DNA of 64,000 bases from Diatrype stigma. Its lineage: Eukaryota; Ascomycota; Sordariomycetes; Xylariales; Diatrypaceae. The stretch is from assembly GCA_022225965.2 (NCBI GenBank), contig JAKJXP020000001.1, positions 1,302,001 to 1,366,000 on the forward strand. Reading direction: 5' to 3'. Shown piece by piece: positions 41,803-52,465 of this stretch. Each line of letters begins with the position of its first letter. Within the stretch, counting starts at the first letter, position 1. The position numbers and the translations under genes were made by a program. Below the pieces are notes generated by a model. The model saw only the letters and a list, made by a program, of their open reading frames with translations, did no database searches and was not told the origin of the DNA.

Positions 41803-43869
41803 ATGTTGTTGCCGCGCCACTTCTCCGCCCTGCTCCCCCTCGCCTCTTCCCTCTCCGCCGTCCTAGCCCAGGGCCTCACCGAGAGCTCCCTAGAGCGGCA
41901 CGTCGACAGCCTGGCGCTGGACTTCGCCTTCTCCCCGGTCAAGGAGGCGTACTGGACGGGGCTGCCGCACCACCGGCGCACGCCCTTCGCCGTCTCCCCC
42001 GACGGCAGCGCCGCCTACCTCGCCTACCTCGACGCCAGCGGCACCGGCGTGCACGTGCAGGGCGTGGACCCGTCGACCTTCGCCGCGACCGGCGCGACCG
42101 TCACCGTGGCCGGCGGCCGCGAGGCGGGCGGCCTCGTGGCGCACGACGACGGCAGCTTCGCGCTGCTGACCAACGAGGCGCTGCCGTCGGGCACGGCGGA
42201 CGCGCCCCCCGACTCGACCCCGGTCCCCGTGCTGTACCGGTACGGGCCCGGCGGCGCGCTGGCCTGGAAGACGTTCCTGGGCGGGCCCGGCGTGCACGCC
42301 GACTTCGGCCTGGCGGCCTCGCCCGACCTGAACGGCGACCTGGCCTACTCGGCCTCGGCGGACCTGTACGGCGCCTACTTCGTGGTGACGGCGTACACGG
42401 GCGAGGCGGCGGGCCACTACGGCGACAGCGTGCAGTACGTGTCGGGGGCGTCGGGGGCGCGGGAGGACATCGCGGGGGCGTCCAGCAGCTGGGGCTGCTC
42501 GCACAACACGGGCATCGCGCTCGCGGCGGCCGACGCGGCGCCCTTCGCGTCCGTGTGCGCCGAGGACCAGGGCGCCCTGTGGCTCAACACCGACACGCAG
42601 ACCATGGCCGGCGTCAAGGTCTCCAACGAGAACACCACCAACGGCGCCGGCGGCGAGAGCCTCGGCGGCATGAGCGGCTCGTACAGCGCGCTGGCGCGCC
42701 TCCCCGGCACGGACGGCTACGTCCTCGCGTGGGTGTCGCGCGGCGCCGTCGATCTGACGGAGAACGCCTGGCTCGGCGCTGGGTACACGAGCGCGGCGAA
42801 CAGGACGAATGGGCGGAACATCGCCATCGCGCAGATGTCGAGCAAGAATACGCTGCTGGGGGCGGAGGCTACGTCCGAGGTCGGCGCTGCGGATGGCGAC
42901 TCGCAGGTCAATTGGATCACAACAGGTGAGTTGAGTCCGCGGCAAAATTGTTCCAAGTTATGATATAGGTACACGGGGCTCGAAGTGCGTCCGTTTCACC
43001 GATTTATATCGGAGGGATTAACGAGATAGATGGCTTCCATTTTGCTTTCGCCGTAGCCTCCTATCATCCGTTTTCCCTATCCTATTCATCGCCACTTGAC
43101 CCCAGGACCCCCCCGTTGCTCTAGGTATCCCGTACTAACGACACCAACAACGCAACCAGGCACGGCCGACAACTCCAACGCGCACGTAGCCGCCTTCGGC
43201 AACGGCTCGAGCAGCGTGCTAGTGACGTGGGAGGAGATCGCGGAGCCGCAGTGCGAGTTCATCGCGATGGGGTGCCGGGGCGCCTTCACGGGGGCGTACT
43301 ACCAGCTCGTTGACACCAGCACCAGCACGGCGCAGAAGGTGGGCGAGCCGCTGAAGGTCACGGATACCTTCGTTGCCGGCGACATGGTCGCCATGCCCGG
43401 AAGCCAGCGCATCTGCTGGCCCTACGTCGCCATGGACTGGGACCTCAGCGAGCCGGTGCCCTATGGCGGCTCGACGGCCACGACTAAGGCCATTTCGTTC
43501 GCTTGCGTGAGCCTCGATGGCAGTGGCAGCAGCGATAATAGCAGCAGCAGCAGCAGCAGCAGCACGGCGGCATCGGCGGGTAGTTCCACAGCGGCCGCTT
43601 CGACTCCGGCGGCTAATAGTCCCACGGCGGCTTCGACACCAACGACGGCGAGTGCTTCAACAGCCGATTCGACTCCGACGTCGAGTGAACCCACAACCAT
43701 AGAAAGTAGTCCAACAGCGATCTCGACTCCGCTGACAACGACGACGGCGGCGGCAGAAGCGGTCTCGAGTCCCACCAACTCTGGAGCGACCTCCAGGCCG
43801 ACCCCATCGAAGTCACACTCGTGCCGAGCTCGTGCCCGCCGCGCTCGTCGTGCGCAGGCTCATGAGTAG
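41803..43869 (+). CDS. secreted protein of unknown function with Ser/Thr-rich C-terminus
   Basis: The exons are 41803-42925 and 43160-43869, joined across a 234-bp intron in phase 1 (GTGAGT donor, CAACCAG acceptor) to give 610 residues. A signal peptide is clear (MLLPRHFSALLPLASSLSAV, cleavage near AQG). The globular part (about 25-520) has repeated beta-like segments of the type FAVSPDGSAAYLAYLD and VLAWVSRG, which could form a propeller; I recognise no family. Cysteine pairs occur late (C-EFIAMGC, ICWPY, FACVS). The last 110 residues are Ser/Thr/Ala-rich with a (AGC)n-encoded serine run, the usual look of an O-glycosylated stalk. The protein then ends in an Arg-rich peptide instead of a hydrophobic GPI signal; an unnoticed 3' intron could change this end. 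Third codon positions are very GC-rich. Confidence 0.8.
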
Positions 43870-44366
43870 GTGGGTAGACAGACGGCTTAGGCGGCTTATG
43901 CATCTATCTCCATTGGGTACTGCTGCTGCAGGTGGTTTTAGGCATCGACCAGACTTGGGGGTTCGGTGATGGCCCGAGGTCTACTACCTATAGTAGCTCT
44001 AGGAAGGACATGGCTTTCGGGCGAGGCGGGAGATGGCATCGTGTCCCGTGACACGAGTTATGTCCATCATTCTACTTGTATATATTTATTGACATTGGTA
44101 TGTACTATTTGCTAGATGCCTGATAGTGATGAACCTGTATACGATCAGAAGCTTGAGGATTTTTTCACTTCGTTTGATGGATAGGCTTGTCAATGGGGGT
44201 GTGACCCTTTTTATTGAATTGCAGCCTTTCTTAAATAGACCTCCTCTACATATAGGTCCATATACCCAGCCCAGCGTACCTTCAGCCAGAGCTTGACGTT
44301 ACATGATACAGCAATGTACATGCATACGCGCTGGAAAGACGCTTAGCAGTCGAAGACGGGGAGGTT
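43870..44366. terminator. convergent 3' region
   Basis: About 500 bp lie between the stop codons of two convergent genes. It contains T/A-rich stretches (for example tatatttattgac near 44080) that suit polyadenylation from both sides. No gene is seen. Confidence 0.4.
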
Positions 44367-46286
44367 TTACTTTCTAGCCGCCTCCGACGACAGCGCGACG
44401 ACGTTCCTCAGCGTCCCGAAGCTCAGCACGTCGCCGATCTTCGGGGCGCCCGACAGGAGCATGACCAGCCTGTCGACGCCGCAGCCCCAGCCGCCCGTAG
44501 GCGGCAGGCCGTGCTCGAGGGCCTGGATGTAGCTCTCGTCGACGCGGGCCTGGCCCTCCTCGTCGCTACTGTCGTTGTTGGTGTTGTTATTATTGCTGCT
44601 GCCGCTGATGCGTGCCTGTCGGCTGTCCATCTGCTGCTGGAACTTGCGCCGCTGCTCGGCCGGGTCGTTCTCCTCCTCGTACATGTTGGCGATCTCGCGG
44701 CCCGCGACGAACAGCTCCGCGCGCGCCGACACGAGCTGGCCCGTGCGCGGACAGACGAAGGACTTGGCGAGCGGCGCCATGCAGGCCGGGTGGTGCGTGA
44801 TGAACAGCGGGGGCGCGCCCTTCGGGGATGAGGCGCCCTCGAGATGGATGCTGGCCAGGTGGTCGAGGAGCTTGTTCAGCGACACCTCCTCGGCGGACCT
44901 GCTGACAATAGGAGGCATCTTGTTCTCTTCGTCCAGGAGTCGGCTTAGCTGCTCGAGCGCGTCCGGGGCCGACAAGTCCGGGAACGTGATCCCGAGCGCG
45001 GCTTCGAGCGCCGGGATGAATTCGACTTGCGCCCAGCTACTGCTGCCTGTCTCCCCGCTTGGTTCCACCGGCGCCAGATCTGGGATCTCGAGGCTTGTAA
45101 GGCTGCTTTCTTTCAGCTGTCTGGTGTGCTCTAATAGACCCCTGATCAGAGTTTCCGTCATGGTGATCAGGTCTTGCAGGTTCGAGTAAGCCGAATAGGA
45201 CTCGCACATGGTGAATTCGGGATTGTGCGTCGTGTCTATACCCTCGTTGCGGAACGCCGTCCCGATCTCGAATACCCTATTCATGCCACCGACGACGAGC
45301 CGTTTGAGCCAAAGCTCGGGCGCGATGCGCAAGGCCAACTCTTTGTTCGGAAACTCGGTAGCCGAGGTCAGGAACGGGCGCGCGGCTGCGCCACCGGCGT
45401 AATCTGCCAGCATCGGGGTCTGGACCTCGAGGAAATCCCGGTGGTGGAAGAAGTCCCGTAGGTATTTAATGATGTGAGATCGTAGCCGGAGAACGTCAAG
45501 GGTTTCACGGTTCACGAGCATATCGACGTGGCGATGCAATATCTTGGTTTCTTCGTTGACCAGCTTCTCGGGCAACGGCGTCAAGCTGGGACTCAGTAGA
45601 GTGGGGAGAGCGGTTGCTTTCAGGGACAGTTCGCCGCTGGAAGTACGCGTTGCAGTACCGGTCACGGAGACGATATCACCGCGGAGCAGGGGATGCAAAG
45701 CGCGCTTGAATTTCTCAGTGTCGTCTACACCGACCTGTTTGAGGCTGAACATGACTTGAACCTTCTCCCAATCGCCTGACAAGTCTATAAATACGAGTTT
45801 GGACCCTGACGTCCGGACGGACATAATCCGACCCTGAAGTAGGATCTCCTCTGAGGCCGGGGCGGAAGCTGTCACATCTTGGTACGTATGCCGGAAGTTT
45901 GGTATACTCATTCGATTGCCATGGCTCGATATTCTAGGGTACTGCAGCGCACCGTATTTCCCAAGTTTCTGTATTCGGTCCTCATGAACGACCGAATGGC
46001 TTGACCCTGTTGCCGTCGCTGGTGTCCCGTCATCTTGTGAGACGCCAGATCCGGACTGCAGCTGGTCTTGAACCGCGGAACCATGTAGATATCTACGTGA
46101 TGCTATGGCCCCAGCTCTGACTTTACTACCGCAAACATGACGGCGCCGTGAGATATGGCACGCGGCAGAAAAGAACCTGGTATAGGCACTTTCCTTCTTA
46201 GCTAAAGGGCTGAACACAAACGGCCGCAGAAAATGAAGGCCCTGGCTGGCGCTCATTTTTACAACTGTAGAAACTGTTAGCTTCAT
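44367..46286 (-). CDS. msk1: mitochondrial lysyl-tRNA synthetase
   Basis: This is a single exon of 639 residues from the first in-frame ATG at 46286; a second ATG at 46256 (start MSASQGLHFLRPF) is also possible. The enzyme charges tRNA-Lys in the mitochondrial matrix. The N-terminus is basic and Ser/Arg-rich, as expected of an import presequence. An OB-fold anticodon-binding domain lies at about 148-232 (LLQGRIMSVRTSGSKLVFID). The class II catalytic core follows, with motif 2 at about 345-365 (FRNEGIDTTHNPEFTMCES) and motif 3 near 598 (GGWGCGVDRLVMLLSG). The LysRS-type signature THNPEFT excludes Asp- and Asn-specific relatives. Asn/Ser-rich low-complexity sequence interrupts the region before motif 3. 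The gene diverges from tim10. Confidence 0.93.
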   Translation of the reverse strand: MKLTVSTVVKMSASQGLHFLRPFVFSPLAKKESAYTRFFSAACHISRRRHVCGSKVRAGAIASRRYLHGSAVQDQLQSGSGVSQDDGTPATATGSSHSVVHEDRIQKLGKYGALQYPRISSHGNRMSIPNFRHTYQDVTASAPASEEILLQGRIMSVRTSGSKLVFIDLSGDWEKVQVMFSLKQVGVDDTEKFKRALHPLLRGDIVSVTGTATRTSSGELSLKATALPTLLSPSLTPLPEKLVNEETKILHRHVDMLVNRETLDVLRLRSHIIKYLRDFFHHRDFLEVQTPMLADYAGGAAARPFLTSATEFPNKELALRIAPELWLKRLVVGGMNRVFEIGTAFRNEGIDTTHNPEFTMCESYSAYSNLQDLITMTETLIRGLLEHTRQLKESSLTSLEIPDLAPVEPSGETGSSSWAQVEFIPALEAALGITFPDLSAPDALEQLSRLLDEENKMPPIVSRSAEEVSLNKLLDHLASIHLEGASSPKGAPPLFITHHPACMAPLAKSFVCPRTGQLVSARAELFVAGREIANMYEEENDPAEQRRKFQQQMDSRQARISGSSNNNNTNNDSSDEEGQARVDESYIQALEHGLPPTGGWGCGVDRLVMLLSGAPKIGDVLSFGTLRNVVALSSEAARK

Positions 46287-47143
46287 TGAGAACAGACGGA
46301 ATGTTTGGGTGTATTGGTGGTTTGTACGAAGTACTGTGGAATATTCAGTGTTCAGATAGGCTGGCAAATTGTGATCAAGCACCACATGGTGGTGTCAGTC
46401 GCAACGGTTCTTGTTAAGCAATATCATCATAGTGAGGGCTGAAGTGTATGTCTGTTTGGATGCTGAGAGCTGAGATGCGAGCGAGATTCGACTTACCTTT
46501 ACAACCAGGTCCTCAACTCAATGGGCCCGGCAAGTTTCAATCCATACCTCACAATACAATATAAGATAAATAGTATATAGTATACTTAGGACAGTTCACG
46601 TCAAACGTTGATCCCACATCTCTCTCATTTCAACCTGCCGTGTATGTATTCCGTAGGTTTGTCTGAGATGCATCGATATGTAAAATCTTCATACAAGGGT
46701 TGAGGTTTTCTGCCCGCTCACCCCACTACAGCTAAGTCGGTATAGGGTGTAGCTTTATTCCGTAGCGGGTACCTACAGTACCTGACCACCTGCAGCATCC
46801 CTATAAACCACCTGGGTATCCGTCACCGCCTACCAGAATTGCACTCCCCTGGCAGCCTGGGCAGGCGCTGATAGACAGATAGAGTGCGGGTGATATCACT
46901 GATAGGGAGGCACCTTCAGCTATGGATCCCACCCTTCAATCGATAAATCGATGAACAGATAAGCACCTAATTGCTTGCAGGCCGCAGCTGATAAGAACAT
47001 CGAAGACAGCTTAGGTAAAGCATTCGCTGAAAACTTGAAGCTCAATATCCAAGCAGCACGCCGACCACACCATACATAGTCGCCCACGGTCTACGTTTCT
47101 CCAGCCGTACACACACCACACCGACCGCCCCCAAACCGCAAAC
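46287..47143. promoter_or_regulatory. shared upstream region of msk1 and tim10
   Basis: These 857 bp separate the start codons of two divergent genes for mitochondrial proteins. I see no ORF. Co-regulation from one spacer is possible but not shown by any motif I can name. Confidence 0.55.
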
Positions 47144-47522
47144 ATGTCGTTTCTCGGATTCGGAAGACCGCAGCCCAGCTCGGCGGAGAAGATCGCCGCC
47201 GTCGAGGCTGAGATGAAGCTCCTGACCGAGATGATGACCCGGTATGGCCTTCACCCATGACTTCGTTCGCCCTACGCTCTGTGCGTCATGATGTGCTTGT
47301 TGCGTGCTAACGTGGCTCGCCCGCCCCCTCAGTCTCAGCAGAGCCTGCCAGCAGAAGTGCATCCCCGCCGAATACCGGGAAGGCGAGCTCAACAAGGGCG
47401 AGAGCGTCTGTCTCGACCGGTGCGCCGCCAAGTTCTTCGACGTCCACATGAAAGTCTCCGAGCTGCTACAGCAAGAGTCGCAACAAAGAGGGCCCGGGGG
47501 CGGCTTTGGCTTCGGCGGTTAG
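47144..47522 (+). CDS. tim10: Tim10, small TIM chaperone of the mitochondrial intermembrane space
   Basis: Exons 47144-47241 and 47333-47522 are separated by a 91-bp intron (GTATGG donor, GCTAAC branch, CTCAG acceptor) in phase 2, giving 95 residues. The twin CX3C motif is complete: C38-QQK-C42 and C59-LDR-C63, with the family linker [15 protein letters not shown] between. Tim10 assembles with Tim9 into a hexamer that shields hydrophobic carrier precursors between TOM and TIM22. The length fits the family. The Gly-rich end ([10 protein letters not shown]) is a mild extension. The identification is secure. Confidence 0.95.
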
Positions 47523-50500
47523 TTCGGAATTCGGGTAGTTTGACGAGCGCAACCTACGTCGGGTGCCCGGCAGGTCGGGGTCGTGAGGGTTGGTGGGTGG
47601 GTGAATGGATGGATGCAACTTGCATGTCCACCTTTGTAGGATATTACGAGGGCATTGCATTACGGCTTGGGAAGGAAGCCAGCAAGCTATGAGCTGGACG
47701 AACTATTGTAAAAGTCTCAAAAACTGGGAGGATGCCGCCGCCTAGATGGCCGGATCTAGGTCCCGCGTCGGTATGTAGGGTTGAGGCCGTTCACCGGGTC
47801 TATTCAAAGAATCTTCAATATCACGAGTCCCATTAGGTCGAGCTGCTCATCGGCCATCAATGCCGTCATCCCGCTACTGTCTGATATCTAGAGAGCCCCC
47901 GCGAAGCTGAGACCGTCTATCTGTGCATTTGGCTTGTCGCATTATGGAATCTTTGAACGGTAGGTGGTATTTACCGGATACAACATTACTGCCTCTCGTC
48001 GATACAGAACTCGCTGCGCCAATTATAAAGCCGCCTTCTCAGACATGTTCTGCTTCCAAATGCCCTCATATTGGACCTCATATTGGACTATATTGCCTTG
48101 GCTCATCAGAAGCCAAGATATGTGTATATTCTAGAAGCACCGCCCGCTATCTTCCGTCTCCGGTCATTGGTTCACATCGGCGGGAGGCGGGGACGAGGTG
48201 GGCGCAGCAGCATTTCTTGCATCTTGCAAATCAGCGCCACCGGATTCAGGACCAGGCCAGACAGCTCAGCTCTGGTCAGCAAGCAACCCCATAGCCATAG
48301 GAACGTCCTCCACGTAACTATCGGCTATCTCATTCGGAAGGTGGGTGGAAGGAAGTTACCGGCCCAGACGCAGACGGGGAGCGGCAATTGCCCGATATCC
48401 TCAGGCCGAGCGAAAATGCAGCAGGATCTCGGGCTTTGTTTGCTAATACAGCTGATACATAAATAAGTATCTATCTGCCTGATAGCAAGCTGCTACCTAA
48501 CCCACGTCACTGCAACGGCGAGGCGAGGCGACGCAAATTCGCATCCGGGTCTCGGGACGTAGCTCAACAACCGCACTCACCTCCGAGGGTCGAGACCGCT
48601 GCCACCCCGGTGCACGATGTGAGATGTGAGATAAGCAACGCCAGCCACTTACCAACTCTCTGCGTGCCGCCAGCCAGTCAGCCATTGAAGAAAAGGAGAA
48701 GAAAAAACGTCGGCATGCTTGGGTTCTCTGGGCATCTTCGAGAAGTAGGTAGGTTGGTTACTATGGAGCAGTGTAGCTAAGTGAGTTTAAGCTCGCGTAT
48801 GCCTCTGGTGAGCGAGATGGCTGCATTAGTTTCTTGATTCTCCTGAAGCACTGCATTATCGTCCGGGCCGCGCCGCCGAAGGAGCAGATGACTTCAAATT
48901 GTCTGACTGTGACTGACGGTCTGACTCTCTCTTTCTCTGTGTTGTGTCTGTCCACCCTCTCTTTTTTTTCTTTCTTTCTTTCTTGTTTTCTGTATGGCCT
49001 CGGTCAGTGCTGGAGAGTCAGTGAGGCGGTCTAAGTTACATCAGAGGCAGAACGAGGTTGGCCTAGGACGGGAGTGATCTTAATATCTAGGATCTTGTTT
49101 TTTAACTTTGTTTCCCACAGTTCATCTTCCAATAGTTCGATAAATTCTGGGGCGTAGTCAAATTTCCGCTCACGGTAATAAGTGTAGCTGGGGCGCCAGC
49201 GACGTCATAATTCACTATCGGCACATAATACGTCAAATGCCTCCCCATAGCGCTGAATTACCTATGTCGGTATTTCGGGCGAACGGTGGCTGCTGTGACC
49301 GTGTGGTTGCTGTGTGTGTCTGGTAATAAACATCGCCGAGTTTATTTCCCGATTTTAATTAAGCTCTCCAGTGATTTCTGCAGATCTTGGGACCCGTCAC
49401 ATTGGGTATGTGCCCCTCATCTCATCCTTCCCATACTGCCATAGCCCCCAATACTCCCCTCCCCCTTACGCCCTTACGACTGCCTGTTACCTAGTCTACA
49501 CGTGGATGAGTTGGCAGCAGTCGAAGCAGTCTGACATGCCAGCCTCCCGGACCGACTTGGTATGTAGTAAGCAAATGCATAGAAGCAATAACAGGTGAGC
49601 GATGCTGGTTGAAGCAAAATGCAATCATTCTCGCGATAACGCCGTTACGCAGGGAGATCGGGAACCGAGTGCAACTGTAGCAGACCACGCATGCAGATGG
49701 CGTTGCAATACGTGGGATGACCTGCATGTTCCTCCCCCAGCACTTGTCAACTATAGTCAGCCCCGTCACTCTTGCAGCGATAAGGCCCCCCGTTTTGCCC
49801 CGTCATTTCAACCTCTTCCTTATGTCGCTGTGAGTTGCGAGCCGAGCGCTGCCGTGCTACGGGTGGTCAGCCGCTCCCACACCGTCCCACCTTTTCTCTC
49901 TCTCCCTTTCTTGCCCAACACACGAAGGATTTCTTTCCTCTCTCCAATGGGCTCGAACATTCGAACAGAAATCCCCAGGTTGGTTAGCGGCTGAGACGAC
50001 CAGAGCCACCACCAGATTGTAAGCTCGTGTTTAAGGATTGCTAGATTTAGAGCCGCAGCAGCCCGGCGTTGATCTCTTTCCGCTTTCGTCATTGCTGAGC
50101 AGTAGAAGCATCGCTCGCATGGTAGCCTTGGGTTCGTCTCTTGGTAGTCATTGGTAGTCTCTCCATCCACGGCCGAAGCAACCGATCCCGCCCTGCCAGC
50201 CCTCGCGCGATCGCCCTTCCCCCAGTTTTCGCAAAGACTTGTCCGATTCACGTTGTGCCATGACAGCGAGGAATCAAACTACATCTGACCGCTTGTGCAT
50301 TGGTGCCGGTGATCATTGCTGTTTTCGAGGGGCAGGTGGTGGTTTCCGGTGAGATTTCAGTTGGGCTGGCCTCGAGCTATGGCGGCCGTGCAAATCTAGT
50401 TCGTCCCATTGTTATGGTGGTGGTGGTGGTGGTGCATGTACGTATGCTGGCGTCGTATTCTCGTGGGATTTCCTGGCTCCCCATCTCCAGGCTTCCAGGC

Positions 50501-50884
50501 TAAGATGTTCTCCTCAAGCTAAGAACGCACCTCCTACGTACATGCCTACGTACATACATCACCAGCTGCGATCCTACGCGATTGCTGCCATTACGTCGTA
50601 GTAGTTGCGCCGCAAAATGTTGGTGCGGTAACCCCTGTGGCTAGCAAAGTAATGCTAGCAAAGTAATCAACCGTGCCCCAGCTGGCGTTCCAACCATCTG
50701 GTTATTGATAAGTAAAAATGGTATAATACCCTCGCCTGGACACCGTCACCCGCTGTTTCCTGTGCGGTTCTCCATCTTCGTCTTCCTTTACCCCGCCGCC
50801 TGCCCTCTCGCCGCTCGCTCCCGTTCCCCCTCGTGGCCTTTGGTTTGCTCTTCCACCTCCACCTGCACCACCTCCACCCCCTCG
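47523..50884. other. long spacer with no supported gene
   Basis: About 3.4 kb lie between tim10 and the WSC hydrolase gene. Frames of up to about 140 codons exist, but the longest (49820-50251, minus) opens only from GTG and shows no motif. Low-complexity tracts include a T-rich (CTTT)n run at 48959-48990 and (TGG)n at 50416-50434. The last few hundred bases are the presumed promoter and leader of the gene at 50885. Confidence 0.5.
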
Positions 50885-52465
50885 ATGCGTGTCTCGATCC
50901 GGGGAGCGGCAGCAGCTCTAGCTGCCGCCGCCCTCCCAGGTGTGGCCCAAGCCCAGTGCGAGCAAGTGGTGCCCGGCCAGTACCGAGGCACCCCGTACGC
51001 GAACAGCGCGCCCGTCACGCACGAGCTGTCCGAAAAGGCGTTCTTCAAGATCAAGGACCCGTCGGGGCAGCACGTGTGCACGGACGACCCGGCCGCCGAC
51101 CTCAGCTTCCTCACCTACTCGAGCCTCAACAGCACCCGGCAGCGGCCCCCGAACGAGGACCTCAAGCGGGCCGTCATCGTCATCCACGGGGCGCGGCGGG
51201 ACCCGCAGAACTACCACGCGGGCATGCTGCTCGCGCTCCTGAAGGGCACCGCCAACGGGGAGGTCAGCGAGGACACCGTGTCGATCGTGGCGCCCTACTT
51301 CGTCAACGACGCCGACGCGGGGGTCGGCTACGCGGCCGGCTCGCGCGCGCTGGTCTGGTTCGACGACCAGTGGTCCGGCGGCGCCAACAACGAGCAGCCG
51401 GCCAACGCCGCGCGGACGGTATCGAGCTTCGACGTGCTGGACCAGCTCGTGCAGTACTACGCGGACAAGACGACGTTCCCTAACATCAACCAGATCGTCG
51501 TCAGCGGGCACTCGATGGGCGGGCAGATGGTGCAGCGGTACGCGGCCGTGGCGCGGACGCCGGAGCAGCTCGGCATCTCGACGCCGGTGAGCTACTGGGT
51601 CGGCGACCCCAACAGCCTGGTGTGGTTCGCGGAATCGCGGCCCCTGTCCACCGGCAAGTGCGCCACGTTCGATAACTACCGCGAGGGCTTCTCGAATTAC
51701 GCCACCTTCGGCTCCGCCAACGCCGGCGACATGACCTACAATACGGCCCTAGTCAACCAGGGCCGCGACGCCCTCCTGAACAACTACCGCGCCAAGACGA
51801 TAGCGTACGGACGCGCGTCCCGCGACCGCGGCGACTACGCCGGGGCCGCCGACTGCGCCGTCTACACCACGGGCAAGGACCGCAGCGAGCGCTTCTTCGA
51901 ATTCGTCGACAACTTCCCGCCGACGTGCGACAACCCGGCGGGCGGCAACTGCCACACGGTCGATATCGTGGACTCGACGCACGACGCGCCGACGATGTTC
52001 GCGTCGGCGGCGGGGCAGGCGCGGCTGTTCCTGGACAACTGGGCGGGCGACGGCAGCCGGGCGTACGACTTCGGGTACCCGCGGTGGTCGGTGCACGACG
52101 ACCCGCACCCGGACCCGGCGCTCGCGGGCCAGCCGCTGATCCACGCCAACTCGGAGGTGTACGCGGGCGGGATGACGGAGCGCGGGTGCTACAGCGACGT
52201 CGACAACGCCCAGTCGGTGGGCTCGCTGCCCCGCAGCATCTACGTCGGCACGGCCAACTCGCGCTCGTACTGCAGCGACCAGTGCGTGCGCAACGGCTAC
52301 CGCATCGCCGGCATGAGCGGCAACTACTGCTACTGCGGCAATGCCCTGGGCAGCCAGACCGTCCCCGTCGTCATCACGTCCTGCGAGGGCGCCTGCCCGG
52401 GCAACAGCAGCCAGCTGTGCGGTGGTAGCCAGCGGCTGACTATCTTGGCTACCGGTGATTTGTGA
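50885..52465 (+). CDS. secreted alpha/beta hydrolase with C-terminal WSC domain
   Basis: This single exon of 526 residues is read from the ATG at 50885, which starts a signal peptide (MRVSIRGAAAALAAAALPGV, cleavage near AQA-QC). The frame is open upstream but that part lacks signal character. The hydrolase domain (about 30-420) has the core strand VIVIHGARRDPQNY (oxyanion HG at 101-102) and the nucleophile elbow GHSMGG with Ser210. The catalytic His is probably H366 in VDSTHDAPTMF. A WSC domain follows at about 431-522: RGCYSDVD, then NGYRIAGMSGNYCYCGNA and CPGNSSQLCGGSQRL, with the usual four-disulfide spacing. WSC domains bind glycans or anchor proteins to the wall. The likely role is a wall-associated or polysaccharide-targeted esterase; the substrate is unknown. 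Confidence 0.85.
   Translation: MRVSIRGAAAALAAAALPGVAQAQCEQVVPGQYRGTPYANSAPVTHELSEKAFFKIKDPSGQHVCTDDPAADLSFLTYSSLNSTRQRPPNEDLKRAVIVIHGARRDPQNYHAGMLLALLKGTANGEVSEDTVSIVAPYFVNDADAGVGYAAGSRALVWFDDQWSGGANNEQPANAARTVSSFDVLDQLVQYYADKTTFPNINQIVVSGHSMGGQMVQRYAAVARTPEQLGISTPVSYWVGDPNSLVWFAESRPLSTGKCATFDNYREGFSNYATFGSANAGDMTYNTALVNQGRDALLNNYRAKTIAYGRASRDRGDYAGAADCAVYTTGKDRSERFFEFVDNFPPTCDNPAGGNCHTVDIVDSTHDAPTMFASAAGQARLFLDNWAGDGSRAYDFGYPRWSVHDDPHPDPALAGQPLIHANSEVYAGGMTERGCYSDVDNAQSVGSLPRSIYVGTANSRSYCSDQCVRNGYRIAGMSGNYCYCGNALGSQTVPVVITSCEGACPGNSSQLCGGSQRLTILATGDL

Noticed and set aside
41640..42945. 429-codon (+) and 351-codon (-) frames over the secreted-protein gene
   Set aside because: Both are Arg/Gly-rich shadow frames of a gene with very GC-rich third positions. 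The true frame has a signal peptide and joins cleanly to the second exon.
49820..50251. 143-codon minus-strand frame
   Set aside because: It opens from GTG only and has no family features. Its apparent coding length comes from a region low in stop codons.
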